DNA of 44,074 nt, from contig JABJPE010000056.1 of the NCBI GenBank assembly GCA_018664045.1, positions 1 to 44,074 of the forward strand, in the 5' to 3' direction. This document shows, in pieces, positions 1 to 8,678 of this stretch; within the stretch, counting starts at the first letter, position 1; every line of letters starts with the position of its first letter. The translations under genes and the position numbers were made by a program. Below the pieces are notes generated by a model. The model did no database searches. It was not told the DNA's origin and saw only the letters and a list, made by a program, of their open reading frames with translations. Origin of the DNA: Legionellales bacterium (GTDB lineage Bacteria > Pseudomonadota > Gammaproteobacteria > Comchoanobacterales > Comchoanobacteraceae).

Positions 1-42
1 AATAATGTATTACGTTGAATTATTGCATGCTCCATGATGAAA

Positions 43-76
43 GTCAATATCCATCGCTCTGGCGTGCGATATTGGC
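43..76. repeat. Imperfect inverted repeat (possible hairpin)
   Basis: CAATATC at 45-51 is repeated inverted as GATATTG at 68-74, and the arms extend to nine pairs if one G-T pair is allowed. The loop is 16 bases. No T-run follows directly, so a classical intrinsic terminator for a gene upstream of the window is not well supported. It could be a terminator remnant or a regulatory dyad ahead of the promoter at 85-113. Confidence 0.3.
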
Positions 77-84
77 TTGTTGCG

Positions 85-113
85 TTGACAGATAATTGTC
101 ATTAGTTTAATAT
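85..113 (+). promoter_or_regulatory. Sigma70-type promoter for the tandem secreted-protein genes
   Basis: A perfect -35 hexamer TTGACA (85-90) is followed after 17 bases by TAATAT (108-113), a 4/6 match to the -10 consensus. Transcription would start near 120, about 30 bases before the ATG at 150. TGACA (86-90) and TGTCA (97-101) form a small dyad over the -35 and spacer that could be an operator; that part is speculative. The same -35, spacer length and -10 recur at 29636-29664. Confidence 0.5.
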
Positions 114-149
114 GTTAGTGATTATTTGCTATCTTAATGGATAAAATAA

Positions 150-560
150 ATGAAAAAACTATTATTAACTACTTTAATAGCAGGTGCGAGTTCTGCTTAT
201 GCCCATGATCTTTTTATTGAAAACAACTCATCTTGTACCTTGACAAAAATAGGTGTTTTGACGTCCATGCCAGGAGCAATAAACAATGCATCTGCGACTA
301 TAGGCCCTCATAAAACAGGCAAAATAACTGTTTCTTCATTTAAAGGTGACGATTACTTTTGTGATGTATATCGTGTGAAATGTGCTCATGAAACTTTAGA
401 AATGTATGTTTTTGGAGAGTCAGATGTATATGGTTGGGGCGTGGAAATAGATGCAAGCGATAGTTTGACTATTGCAAATGCAACAGATCGTGATGATATA
501 TGGGGTGACTCGTTTGAGGCAAGTTATAGTCAAAATAGGGTTGTTTTAGCAAATAAATGA
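150..560 (+). CDS. Small secreted protein, unknown function (tandem copy 1)
   Basis: This encodes 136 aa with a clear Sec signal peptide: MKK, a hydrophobic core, and likely cleavage after SSAYA near residue 18. The mature protein of about 118 aa is predicted to be periplasmic or secreted. It has three cysteines (one in NNSSC, then YFC and VKC) and is rich in D, S and T. I do not recognise a family. The next gene encodes a related protein: both share a NxSxC start to the mature region, a central DDYF, a Cys a few residues later, a W-containing D/E-rich stretch and an L-x-IAN motif before the C-terminus. The ribosome-binding site is weak, but a good promoter lies just upstream. A role in envelope or host interaction is possible but not shown by the sequence. 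Confidence 0.75.
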   Translation: MKKLLLTTLIAGASSAYAHDLFIENNSSCTLTKIGVLTSMPGAINNASATIGPHKTGKITVSSFKGDDYFCDVYRVKCAHETLEMYVFGESDVYGWGVEIDASDSLTIANATDRDDIWGDSFEASYSQNRVVLANK

Positions 561-591
561 TTTTATTTGCCTACAATTATAAGGAAGGTCA

Positions 592-1008
592 TTGTATAGG
601 TTTTTATGTTTTTTGTTAATGGTTGTTTTTCCATATGTATATGGAGATGAAAAGATTATTTTAAAAAATGATTCTAATTGTGATTTAAAATTAATATATA
701 CTGACCTCTCTCCTGTTATGAAAAAGCATTCGGCTAGCAGTGTAATTAAAAGGCATTCTTCCGGTTATATTGGCGTTAATATTGATGACTTGAAAGATAA
801 AGACGATTACTTTTTTTATGATTATTTGGCCTATTGTAGTGCTGCTAGTATTCATGTTTTTATAGTAGGTTATAATGATAGTTGGGATGCATCTATAGAA
901 GCTAATCGTTTTTTAAAAATTGCTAATTCGAACATCCATAATGAAAATGGCGATATAATAAAATCACAATATTTAAGAGATAACAGTGTGATTATTGTAG
1001 GCGCGTAG
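592..1008 (+). CDS. Small secreted protein, unknown function (tandem copy 2)
   Basis: This encodes 138 aa from a TTG start with AAGGAAGG at 581-588 just upstream; no in-frame ATG is better placed. The N-terminus MYRFLCFLLMVVFPYVYG reads as a signal peptide ending near residue 18. The mature region aligns by eye with the preceding protein (N-D-S-N-C, DDYFF, AYC, SWDASIEA, LKIANS), so the pair looks like a tandem duplication that has diverged strongly. Two of the three cysteines of copy 1 are kept and the YFC cysteine is Phe here, so the kept pair may form a disulfide. The gap to copy 1 is 31 nt, consistent with one transcript. The gene ends 8 nt from the convergent dps gene. Function is unknown. 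Confidence 0.7.
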   Translation: MYRFLCFLLMVVFPYVYGDEKIILKNDSNCDLKLIYTDLSPVMKKHSASSVIKRHSSGYIGVNIDDLKDKDDYFFYDYLAYCSAASIHVFIVGYNDSWDASIEANRFLKIANSNIHNENGDIIKSQYLRDNSVIIVGA

Positions 1009-1016
1009 CTCTATTG

Positions 1017-1457
1017 TTACAAACTACTATTTAGCATCCAGGCATTTTTTTCGTGAACTTCGATTCTTTTTATGCATAGATCAGCTGTTGCTTCATCTCC
1101 ATGCTGCTGAGCAAGGACTATAACTTCTTTTAAAAGATTAGCCATATATATATGATCTTCTGCTAGAGATTTAACCATTTCTTTTGCATCGGCATTCTCA
1201 TTTGCATCAGCTATACCTTTAAGTTCATTGTACGCACTAAAACTTCCAGGTGCTTTGCTGCCTAGGGACCTAATGCGCTCTGCAAGCTCATCTACAGCAT
1301 TTGCGAGATCTATATATTGCTTTTCAAATAATATGTGGAGGCTTTCGAATTGTGGTCCAGTGACGTTCCAGTGGTAATTTTGCGTTTTTAGATATAAGCT
1401 ATAGCTATTAGCTAAGACAACTTTCATTTTTTCTACTACATCTTTATCACCATACAT
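1017..1457 (-). CDS. dps: Dps-family DNA-protecting ferritin
   Basis: This encodes 146 aa, close to the normal Dps length. Dps forms a 12-subunit cage that oxidises and stores iron with peroxide and protects DNA in starvation or oxidative stress. The intersubunit ferroxidase residues are visible: H29 in NYHWNVTG, H41, E45 (commonly Asp here), D56 and E60 in VDELAERIRSLG, with the family's spacing. The N-terminus is short and has only a few lysines, so strong DNA binding through a lysine tail is not evident. The start has a good AGGAG site upstream. A -10-like TATAAT on this strand (1494-1489) has no clear -35, which could fit stress-regulated transcription, but that is inference. The gene converges on the preceding secreted-protein gene with an 8-nt gap. 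Confidence 0.95.
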   Translation of the reverse strand: MYGDKDVVEKMKVVLANSYSLYLKTQNYHWNVTGPQFESLHILFEKQYIDLANAVDELAERIRSLGSKAPGSFSAYNELKGIADANENADAKEMVKSLAEDHIYMANLLKEVIVLAQQHGDEATADLCIKRIEVHEKNAWMLNSSL

Positions 1458-1511
1458 AATATATTCTCCTGCATTAGATAGTAATACAATTATATACTAT
1501 ATTAATTGATT

Positions 1512-1539
1512 TTGCTTGAATAACTACACCAGTTATAAT
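1512..1539 (+). promoter_or_regulatory. Probable waaA promoter
   Basis: A perfect TATAAT at 1534-1539 is preceded by TTGCTT (1512-1517, 3/6 match) with a 16-base spacer. Transcription would start about 30 bases before the waaA ATG. Confidence 0.45.
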
Positions 1540-1577
1540 TACACTATAGTTCTCTTGTACTTATTTTCAGGTTTAAA

Positions 1578-2840
1578 ATGTATATTATTTATCGTGCTGT
1601 TTGTTTTTTGATGCTGCCATTTATTTTCTTTAGGCTGTTATTTAAGTCTAGGTCTGATAAAAATTACTTGTATAACTGGTCAGAGCGTTTTGGTTTTTAT
1701 GGGGTCGATAGCGGTGATTACAGATTTTGGGTGCATGCCGTTTCTGTTGGTGAGGTTGTTGCTGCAAGTGCAATTATTGATGGGTGTCTTGCTCAGTACC
1801 CCAATGACAAAATAATAATAACAGTAATGACTCCTACTGGACGTCAACGTGCGCAGAGATTATATGCTGATAATGACTCTGTTGTTTGCGCGTACCTTCC
1901 ATATGATGTTAGTTTTTCTATTGTAAAATTTATCCGCCATTTTAATCCTAAAATTCTTATTATTATGGAGACAGAACTTTGGCCGACACTACTGCGAGTG
2001 GTTGGTAAAAAAAATATTCCTATTATGCTTGCAAATGCGAGATTATCAGCAAGGTCATGTCGTAGTTATGCGCGCTTAAGGTCTTTCTCAAGGCAAGTGT
2101 TAACTGGTATATCTTATATTGCAGCTCAGTCTAGGCAAGACGCAAGGAGATTCGCTTTTTTACAAGGTGGTGAGAAAAAAAATATTGTAACATTAGGTAG
2201 CGTAAAATATGATTTGGCTTTAAAAAAGTTAGGTGCGGTTGCCCCCGATGCTCGCGTAGAGGGTGAAAAAAACTTCATAGCGCTTAGTACTCATCCTGGA
2301 GAGGAGGAACAAATATTTTTGGCATTTAAAAATATAAAGGCAAAGCATGCAAAGGCACGGTTAATTTTAGCTCCAAGGCATAGTTACCGAGCTGAAAGTT
2401 TAATGGAAATAAGTAAATCTTCCTATGGTTTCCGTAGCGAGTTTTATTCGAAATTGAGCAATAATTGTTCTGGTTTAGATGTTGTTTTGGTCGATAAAAT
2501 GGGGGTTATTGCCTCATTGCTTAAGATGGCTCATGTTGCATTTGTGGGGGGTAGTTTGATTGATAAAGGCGGGCAAAACCCTATTGAGCCAGCAGCATAT
2601 TCGCTGCCTATCATTATGGGTCCAAGTAGGTATAATTTTAATGAAGTTACTCGTCATATGTCTGAAGATGGTGGGCTTTTTATGGCTGAAGGTTCAGCTG
2701 ATATTGTATCGATGGTCAATAATTTTTTTGACAACCCTCAGCAGGCTAGGTTGTCAGGAGAGGCTTCATATAATAATGTCATGAAGTACCTTGGTGCAAC
2801 AGATAAACATATGCAATATATTAAGAAGTTAGTTCATTAA
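1578..2840 (+). CDS. waaA: 3-deoxy-D-manno-octulosonic acid (Kdo) transferase
   Basis: WaaA/KdtA adds Kdo from CMP-Kdo to lipid IVA at the inner membrane, an essential step in LPS core synthesis. The 420-aa length matches the family. An N-terminal hydrophobic anchor (about residues 3-20) is followed by two GT-B-type lobes. Recognisable blocks are HAVSVGEVVAA with the catalytic-region Glu, METELWP, the SVKYDL linker, and the C-terminal nucleotide-sugar lobe with GGSLIDKGGQNPIEPA and PIIMGP. The ATG at 1578 is preceded by CAGG. The gene appears monocistronic, with its own promoter. Its last 20 nt overlap the end of the convergent TolC-family gene. Confidence 0.95.
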   Translation: MYIIYRAVCFLMLPFIFFRLLFKSRSDKNYLYNWSERFGFYGVDSGDYRFWVHAVSVGEVVAASAIIDGCLAQYPNDKIIITVMTPTGRQRAQRLYADNDSVVCAYLPYDVSFSIVKFIRHFNPKILIIMETELWPTLLRVVGKKNIPIMLANARLSARSCRSYARLRSFSRQVLTGISYIAAQSRQDARRFAFLQGGEKKNIVTLGSVKYDLALKKLGAVAPDARVEGEKNFIALSTHPGEEEQIFLAFKNIKAKHAKARLILAPRHSYRAESLMEISKSSYGFRSEFYSKLSNNCSGLDVVLVDKMGVIASLLKMAHVAFVGGSLIDKGGQNPIEPAAYSLPIIMGPSRYNFNEVTRHMSEDGGLFMAEGSADIVSMVNNFFDNPQQARLSGEASYNNVMKYLGATDKHMQYIKKLVH

Positions 2841-4164
2841 TAGTTATTTTATTTGTCAGAATTGCATCTAGTTTTTTTATATCTGTCAAATCTAGTTTTC
2901 CTAGCATCTTCTTTTCTCTTAACTGATCTTTCAGGTAGTTATATCTAGCGATGGCATACTCACTTTCTGATTCTTGTAGTTGATTTATTGAGTTTAAAAG
3001 TTCTGAGTTTGTTCTTGTTCCTGCTTCATACCCTGCCTGTTGTGCTCTTAATGCGCTTTTTGATGATATAACTGAGCTTTTTAATGCGTTTATTTGTTTA
3101 ATTCCTGATATTAAGTGGTGGTTGTTTTTTCTCATTTCTATCGTTAGGTTTGAGCGTAGTTGTTCTAGCTCTTCTGCTGATTGTTTATATATTTGCTGCG
3201 ACTGTTCTATTTGGTCGTTTATAGATCCTCCTTGATATATGGGGACTTGAATTTCTAAGCCAATGCTCTTTGTTTCAGTATCATTTGTTGGATAATAGGA
3301 GTTTAAAATTGAATTTGGATTATGTTTGTTGCTGTATGACCCGCTTATATTTACAGTTGGCAGGTGTCCCGCTTCTTGGATGTCTATTTCTTTTTTTATG
3401 CTAAGTGAGTTTAAGAAGCTACTTTTTAAACTTAAGTTTCCAGCTTGCATCAGTTGTATTTTTTTATCAACACTGGTTTTATCAAGTTTTTTTGGTTTGT
3501 TTTTAGGGTCTAGTGCCATAAAGACTGGATTTTTTTCTTTTGTTGTTTCTTTATATTCATCACAAGCATCTAGCATTTTATTTTGATTTGATATTTCATG
3601 TGCTATGGCGGAGTCATATTTTGCAGATGTCTCTAGCAGGTTTGTCTTTGTTATTGAGCCAGCATTGTATTTGGATTGATCATATTTTTTTTGCGCCAAT
3701 AATGTTTTGCTTTCGCTGACAGATGCTTTGTAAATGGCATGTTTTTCAAGAACATCAATGTATTTTTCAGCCACATTTAAAATGAGGTTTTGTCTAGCTA
3801 GCGACAGGTCATTATCTGCTTTACTTGAAATTATTTCTGATTTTTTATAAGTCCTATATGATTTAAAATCTAGTAAAGCTTGTTTTAATTCAAGGTTAAT
3901 GTTCTTGGCAATAAACGTATCGTTTAATTTGTTGGAGTTGTCTGGCTTTGCTGTGAAGCGTTTTTGTTCTATGCTAGCGTGTGATATTAATTGTGGTTTT
4001 AGTGCGTCTTGCATTATATCTTGTTCTTTAAGAGTGGCTTTGTGTTTGGCTTGTAATGATTTGAATGCGCTATCATTTTCTAATGCATTTAAGCATCCAT
4101 TTTCTAAGTTGCCACTATATGCAGAGCTGAAAATTATAATAAGTAAAAATATCTTTTTTCTCAT
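2821..4164 (-). CDS. tolC: TolC-family outer membrane efflux/secretion channel protein
   Basis: This 447-aa protein has a signal peptide (MRKKIFLLIIIFSSAYS) and the two-repeat architecture of outer membrane efflux proteins. Long helical stretches alternate with short beta segments, seen in GSITKTNLLETSAKYDSA in the first half and AGTRTNSELLNSINQL at the matching place in the second half. QVPIYQGG is the conserved strand motif of the second repeat. TolC trimers form the outer-membrane duct for tripartite efflux pumps or type I secretion. No adaptor or inner-membrane pump gene is adjacent, so its partners are encoded elsewhere. AAGGA sits 8 nt before the ATG. It is somewhat shorter than E. coli TolC, and the symbol is given at family level. 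It overlaps the waaA 3' end by 20 nt. Confidence 0.88.
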   Translation of the reverse strand: MRKKIFLLIIIFSSAYSGNLENGCLNALENDSAFKSLQAKHKATLKEQDIMQDALKPQLISHASIEQKRFTAKPDNSNKLNDTFIAKNINLELKQALLDFKSYRTYKKSEIISSKADNDLSLARQNLILNVAEKYIDVLEKHAIYKASVSESKTLLAQKKYDQSKYNAGSITKTNLLETSAKYDSAIAHEISNQNKMLDACDEYKETTKEKNPVFMALDPKNKPKKLDKTSVDKKIQLMQAGNLSLKSSFLNSLSIKKEIDIQEAGHLPTVNISGSYSNKHNPNSILNSYYPTNDTETKSIGLEIQVPIYQGGSINDQIEQSQQIYKQSAEELEQLRSNLTIEMRKNNHHLISGIKQINALKSSVISSKSALRAQQAGYEAGTRTNSELLNSINQLQESESEYAIARYNYLKDQLREKKMLGKLDLTDIKKLDAILTNKITINELTS

Positions 4165-4255
4165 GTTATTAATCCTTGTAAAGAATACTAATGAATTTTA
4201 TTATATTTAAGCTACGTTTAGCAATAAAACTATCGTTAGATTTAAACTAACTAAT

Positions 4256-4882
4256 ATGGATGAGAGTGATTATATGGCTAGAAATACAATTAAAGATGTT
4301 GAAATTATTAATATTGATGATTTATATTCAGGCCATAATTGTCTTAATAAATATACGCTAAGAATTAAATATTTTGACAACTCTACTAGTGAGGTTTTTC
4401 AGCGAGAATCTACAATTAAGCCTATTGTAGCCGGTGTTTTGCCGTATGATGTTGCTCGAGATAAGGTTGTTTTAATAGAGCAATTTCGTATAGGTTCTAT
4501 TACAGATGAGGTGTCTCCTTGGTTATTTGAAATTGTCGCGGGTATTGTTGATAAGAGTGGCGAAGATATTGCAGTTATGGCTAAAAGGGAGCTGCAAGAG
4601 GAGGCAGGACTTGTATCTAAGGGCTTGAAATTTATTATGCAGTACTGGGTGAGTCCTGGAGCTTCAGATGAACGTCTATCTTTGTATTGGTCAGATATAG
4701 ATAGTAATAAAGCTGCAGAATTTTGTGGGTTACGTGCGGAACATGAAGATATTAAAGTGCATGTGGTTACTTCAGAGGAGGCATTTGCATTGGTCAGAGA
4801 TGGTGTTATTTGCAATAGCCTGACAATTATTGCTTTGCAATGGTTGCAGCTTAATAAACATAACTTAAAAAGTGTTGGATAA
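4256..4882 (+). CDS. nudF: ADP-ribose pyrophosphatase, NudF-type Nudix hydrolase
   Basis: This encodes 208 aa. NudF hydrolyses ADP-ribose and related nucleotide sugars to AMP and a sugar phosphate, needing Mg2+. The Nudix box is clear: E-x7-RELQEEAGL with catalytic glutamates. The upstream Gly-to-Glu spacing is one residue longer than the textbook box (GIVDKSGE). The family features PWLFEIVAG before the box and YWVSPGASDERLSLYW after it point to NudF rather than a mutator MutT. Two starts are possible: ATG 4256 has no Shine-Dalgarno, while ATG 4274 (residue 7, MARNTIKD) follows a GAGAG-like site and may be the true one. It is divergent from the TolC-family gene and followed by parE 69 nt on, where it lies upstream on the same strand. 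Confidence 0.9.
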   Translation: MDESDYMARNTIKDVEIINIDDLYSGHNCLNKYTLRIKYFDNSTSEVFQRESTIKPIVAGVLPYDVARDKVVLIEQFRIGSITDEVSPWLFEIVAGIVDKSGEDIAVMAKRELQEEAGLVSKGLKFIMQYWVSPGASDERLSLYWSDIDSNKAAEFCGLRAEHEDIKVHVVTSEEAFALVRDGVICNSLTIIALQWLQLNKHNLKSVG

Positions 4883-4951
4883 AAACAGTGTTTTACTGTA
4901 TTATTAATCCTTTAGTTATGTAATTTAATAAGTTTTTAAAGATATTTTTAT

Positions 4952-6850
4952 ATGAAAGATAAGCAAAGTACTTACGGTTCTAGTGATATTAAAGTTTTAT
5001 CTGGTTTAGATCCAGTTAGGGTCAGGCCGGGAATGTATACTGATACGTCAAGACCAAACCATTTAACTCAAGAAGCTATTGATAATGCTGTTGATGAAGC
5101 AATGGCCGGTTATGCCACTTCTATTGAGGTGGTATATGGGGATGATGGTTCTATTGCTGTTAGTGATAATGGGCGAGGTATGCCAACTGACTTACACCCG
5201 GAGCATGGTATTTCAGGAGTTGAGCTCATCATGACTAAGCTGCATTCTGGAGCTAAATTTTCAAGCAAAAGTTATCAGTTCTCTGGTGGGTTGCATGGAG
5301 TTGGTATTTCTGTTGCAAATGCATTGTCTACACGTTTAGAAGTATTAGTTAAGAGAGGCGGCATTAAAAACCAAATTATTTTTGAGCATGGTGAGAAAGC
5401 ATCTGAATTAACTCAAGTTGGAACTGTAGCAAAAAAAGATACTGGGACTACAGTTAAATTTTGGCCAGATGCAAAATATTTTGATTATGTTTCTTTATCA
5501 ATTCCAAGTTTACTACATTTGTTAAAAGCTAAGGCAGTTTTGTGTCCTGGTTTATCTGTTAGTTTTCTAGACCAGAAAAATGAAAAAGAATATAACTGGT
5601 GTTATGAGGGTAATTTGGCTGATTATTTAGCTGGCAACATGGAGTATGAGGCGCTATTAGCTGAGCCTTTTACAGCAGAGTTTAGTGATGATGAGATGTG
5701 TTGTGATTTTGCTGTGTCTTGGCAGGAATTTCAGAGCAATTTGATCTCTGAAAGTTATGTGAATCTTATTCCAACTGTGCAGGGCGGTACGCATGTAAAT
5801 GGCTTGAGAGCTGGTTTATTAGATGCGGTAAAAGAGTTTTGCAGTATTAGAGAGTTAATGCCTAGGGGGCTGCAATTAAAACAAGAAGATATTTGGGACG
5901 GCATTTCATATGTTATTTCTTTTAAGATGAAAGAGCCCCAGTTTGCCGGCCAAACTAAAGAGCGACTAAACTCAAGGCAAGCATCTAGTTTTGTGCAGAC
6001 TTTAGCGAGAGATAGTTTTAGTCTTTGGATTAATGAGCATTTAGTGCAAGCAGAATTACTAGTGGATTTTTTCATTCAGCGTGCTCAAGCACGAATGCGT
6101 AAGTCAAAGCAGGTTGTTAGGAAAAAGATAACAGCAGGCCCACAACTTCCAGGGAAATTAACAGACTGTTTGAATCAGGATGATTTTATTGGTAGTGAGC
6201 TATTCTTAGTTGAGGGAGACTCTGCTGGAGGTTCTGCAAAACAAGCTAGGACTAAAGAGTTTCAGGCTGTTATGCCTCTAAGAGGGAAAATATTAAATAC
6301 ATGGGAAGTTCTTCCTGAGCAGGTTTTGGCTTCACAGGAGGTGCATGATATTGCATTGGCTATTGGTGTAGATCCAGGACAGGAAGATTTATCTGGATTA
6401 CGTTATGGGAAAATTTGTATTCTTGCCGATGCTGATTCAGACGGGAATCACATTGCAACGCTATTATGCGCATTATTTTTAAAGCATTTTAAGCCTTTAG
6501 TTGTAGCTGGGCATATTTATATTGCAATGCCACCACTTTATCGTATTGACGTTGGCCAAAAGGTTTTTTATGCGCTAGACGATAGTGAAAAGTCGGCTAT
6601 TTTGCAGAAAATAAAGCAAGAAAAGATTAGAGGCAACCCAAGTATTCAGCGCTTTAAAGGATTGGGTGAAATGAACCCCATCCAATTAAGAGAAACAACT
6701 ATGGAGCCTAATACGCGCAGGCTGCTACAGCTGAGTTTTGATGAGTTTGGTTCAGAAGAAGCGGTTATTGATAAACTTTTAGCTAAGAAAAGAGCGTCTG
6801 ATCGTCGTTCTTGGTTGGAAAGTTGTGGTGCAGCAGCTGAAGTTATCTAA
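4952..6850 (+). CDS. parE: DNA topoisomerase IV subunit B
   Basis: ParE is the ATPase subunit of topoisomerase IV, which with ParC decatenates daughter chromosomes. The 632-aa length fits ParE rather than the longer GyrB. The GHKL ATPase domain shows EAIDNAVDEAMAG, SDNGRGMP and the glycine-rich lid SGGLHGVG. The Toprim domain starts at EGDSAGGSAKQ (from E421) and continues with PLRGKILN and the metal-binding ADADSDG. The C-terminal IQRFKGLGEMNP block precedes the tail. The product reads through without frameshift. The stop codon directly abuts the stop of convergent rsmJ (no bases between). Confidence 0.97.
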   Translation: MKDKQSTYGSSDIKVLSGLDPVRVRPGMYTDTSRPNHLTQEAIDNAVDEAMAGYATSIEVVYGDDGSIAVSDNGRGMPTDLHPEHGISGVELIMTKLHSGAKFSSKSYQFSGGLHGVGISVANALSTRLEVLVKRGGIKNQIIFEHGEKASELTQVGTVAKKDTGTTVKFWPDAKYFDYVSLSIPSLLHLLKAKAVLCPGLSVSFLDQKNEKEYNWCYEGNLADYLAGNMEYEALLAEPFTAEFSDDEMCCDFAVSWQEFQSNLISESYVNLIPTVQGGTHVNGLRAGLLDAVKEFCSIRELMPRGLQLKQEDIWDGISYVISFKMKEPQFAGQTKERLNSRQASSFVQTLARDSFSLWINEHLVQAELLVDFFIQRAQARMRKSKQVVRKKITAGPQLPGKLTDCLNQDDFIGSELFLVEGDSAGGSAKQARTKEFQAVMPLRGKILNTWEVLPEQVLASQEVHDIALAIGVDPGQEDLSGLRYGKICILADADSDGNHIATLLCALFLKHFKPLVVAGHIYIAMPPLYRIDVGQKVFYALDDSEKSAILQKIKQEKIRGNPSIQRFKGLGEMNPIQLRETTMEPNTRRLLQLSFDEFGSEEAVIDKLLAKKRASDRRSWLESCGAAAEVI

Positions 6851-7600
6851 TTAGCTAGATGTAAGGTAAATATCAAATCTAGTGCTTTGGTTGTTGGTTA
6901 TTTGTAACTCTGGTTTTTTATCATTTATATAGGGCCCGTTCTTTGGTCTTTTAACTATAACCTTGCAAGTTGCATTTAGTAGTGCTGCCTTCATAAGATT
7001 ATTTTCACTTTGATTTTCACCTGTTGTAATGGCTTGTAGTATTTGCATTGGTTTTTTTACTAAAGCAGTTTTTTTGTCTTTAGGGAACATTGGATCTATT
7101 AGAATTATATCTGGTTTTTGATGTTTGTTAATGAAGTTTATACTATCTGCATTAACTATAGATAAATCCAATTTAGGTGAGGTATCTTTTATTTTTTCTT
7201 GTGCTGATTTTGCTATTTCATAAATAACTGGATTTTTTTCGATGGCGACTACTTTGTGTCCTAGGTATGCTAGTAAGCAGCTGTCTTTTATAAATCCAGC
7301 TGTCATATCATATATTAGACATTTTTTCTTTTTTAAGCCAATGGCCATCGATAGTGGATGTTTTTTTATCTCTTGCTGTTTTTGAAATTCTGATATTAAC
7401 TTTGTCAGGTTTAGCTCAAATGGTTTTTTGCTTATTGCTGGAGCTATTATTTGGAGGCCAGAGGATGTTACAAGCAGGCAAATGCTGTCATCTGTTTCTA
7501 TCTGTTGCATTGGTATATTTATTTTATTACTTAGTTCAAGAGCTTTTTGATAATTGTCAGCGCCAGAGTGGCTTATTATTATTTTTTTATTAGTTGTCAA
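6851..7600 (-). CDS. rsmJ: 16S rRNA (guanine-1516-N2)-methyltransferase
   Basis: RsmJ (formerly YhiQ) methylates G1516 of 16S rRNA using S-adenosylmethionine. The 249-aa protein shows the family's Rossmann signature DMTAGFIKDS, the motif II acidic site VVAIEKNP, and the catalytic-region LIDPMFP near residue 170. It starts with TTG (7600-7598) one base after the stop of cyoE. Its ribosome-binding site AGGAG lies inside the last codons of cyoE, so the two genes are probably translationally coupled. Its stop abuts the parE stop on the other strand. Confidence 0.92.
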   Translation of the reverse strand: MTTNKKIIISHSGADNYQKALELSNKINIPMQQIETDDSICLLVTSSGLQIIAPAISKKPFELNLTKLISEFQKQQEIKKHPLSMAIGLKKKKCLIYDMTAGFIKDSCLLAYLGHKVVAIEKNPVIYEIAKSAQEKIKDTSPKLDLSIVNADSINFINKHQKPDIILIDPMFPKDKKTALVKKPMQILQAITTGENQSENNLMKAALLNATCKVIVKRPKNGPYINDKKPELQITNNQSTRFDIYLTSS

Positions 7601-7601
7601 T

Positions 7602-8516
7602 TTATACTCCTATGCTGATCATATGATCGACTAGGATTAGTAAAAATAATAACATTAGGTACTTTATTGAAAACAAAAAAGTAGGCATTGCCAGCTTGTT
7701 TCCTGGCTCTTTGTATAGTTGTGTTGCTAAATATAAGAACCTGGCATTTAGTCCTGTAACCCCTATTAGATAGAACATACCAGACATGTTTATTATATAT
7801 GGTATAATTGTGGTTATGGCAGTGATTACTGCGTAGAGCAGGATGCAAAGCTTGGTAAATTTAATTCCATGTGTTGCAGGTAGCATTGGAACATTTGATT
7901 TAACATAGTCGTCATATCTTGCAATAGCAAGAGCCCAAAAGTGTGGTGGAGTCCAAACAAAAATAATTAATACTAACAGAAGTGGCTCTGGTGCTATTTC
8001 CCCGGTTAGGCTAACCCACCCTATAAGTGGTGGTAGCGCTCCATTTATACCTCCAATTACTATATTTTGAGGGGTTGTGTGTTTGAGGATTCCTGTATAA
8101 ATAAATGCATAGCCAATCATGGCGGCAGCTGTTAGGTATGTTGCAAGTGGATTTGTGTGAACCCATAGAATATATGTTCCAGAGGCAGCTAAGGTAGCTG
8201 CCAAGCATATAGCATGCAAAGTGGTTACTTTACCTTTTGGTAGGGGTCTGTTTTTAGTGCGCTTCATCTTCTGATCTATTTTTTTATCTATAATATGATT
8301 AATAGCTCCGCCAGAGCCAGCCAACAGTCCTATCCCCGATAGTGACAGAAGTGCTTTGTACCAATCGAATGATGGTTTGTAGGATAATAGCATCCCAACT
8401 AGGGCGGAAAATAACATTAACGCTACAACTTTGAATTTACACATTTCAAGGTATGCGCTTATATACATATTTATTTTTAGATGATTATCTGTATGTTTTG
8501 TTTGTGAAGTATTCAT
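7602..8516 (-). CDS. cyoE: Haem O synthase (protoheme IX farnesyltransferase)
   Basis: This UbiA-family prenyltransferase attaches a farnesyl group to haem B to make haem O for the terminal oxidase. The 304-aa protein has about nine membrane segments and both Asp-rich sites: NHIIDKKIDQKM with KNRPLP in the first, and the later region with YTGILKHTTPQN, WTPPHFWALAI and DDYVKSNVPMLP. It is the natural partner of cyoABCD at 39.9-43.7 kb but is encoded about 31 kb away with rsmJ, not at the end of the cyo operon. The ATG at 8516 has no convincing Shine-Dalgarno; Met17 (MYISAYLEM) is an alternative start that would leave the conserved core intact. Confidence 0.95.
   Translation of the reverse strand: MNTSQTKHTDNHLKINMYISAYLEMCKFKVVALMLFSALVGMLLSYKPSFDWYKALLSLSGIGLLAGSGGAINHIIDKKIDQKMKRTKNRPLPKGKVTTLHAICLAATLAASGTYILWVHTNPLATYLTAAAMIGYAFIYTGILKHTTPQNIVIGGINGALPPLIGWVSLTGEIAPEPLLLVLIIFVWTPPHFWALAIARYDDYVKSNVPMLPATHGIKFTKLCILLYAVITAITTIIPYIINMSGMFYLIGVTGLNARFLYLATQLYKEPGNKLAMPTFLFSIKYLMLLFLLILVDHMISIGV
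7606..7611 (-). promoter_or_regulatory. rsmJ ribosome-binding site inside cyoE
   Basis: AGGAGT on the minus strand overlaps the last sense codons of cyoE (Ile-Gly-Val) and stands 6 nt before the rsmJ TTG. This decides the TTG start and implies translational coupling. Confidence 0.6.
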
Positions 8517-8678
8517 TATTTAAGAAGGTTCATTAAAATTTGTTTAGTATGATAAGTTACTAAGGCGTGGCGTTTATTAGCTCAGTTGTTCATTTTACGT
8601 TTTTCTTTCATTTAAGCCAAGTAATAATATTAATTATGGTTTTATTCTTATTTTCCCCCTTGAAATTATTTATCTTGC

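Noticed and set aside
4885..4899. Hairpin ACAGT-GTTTT-ACTGT just after nudF
   Set aside because: The stem is only five base pairs, A+T-rich, and no T-run follows; too weak to call a terminator.
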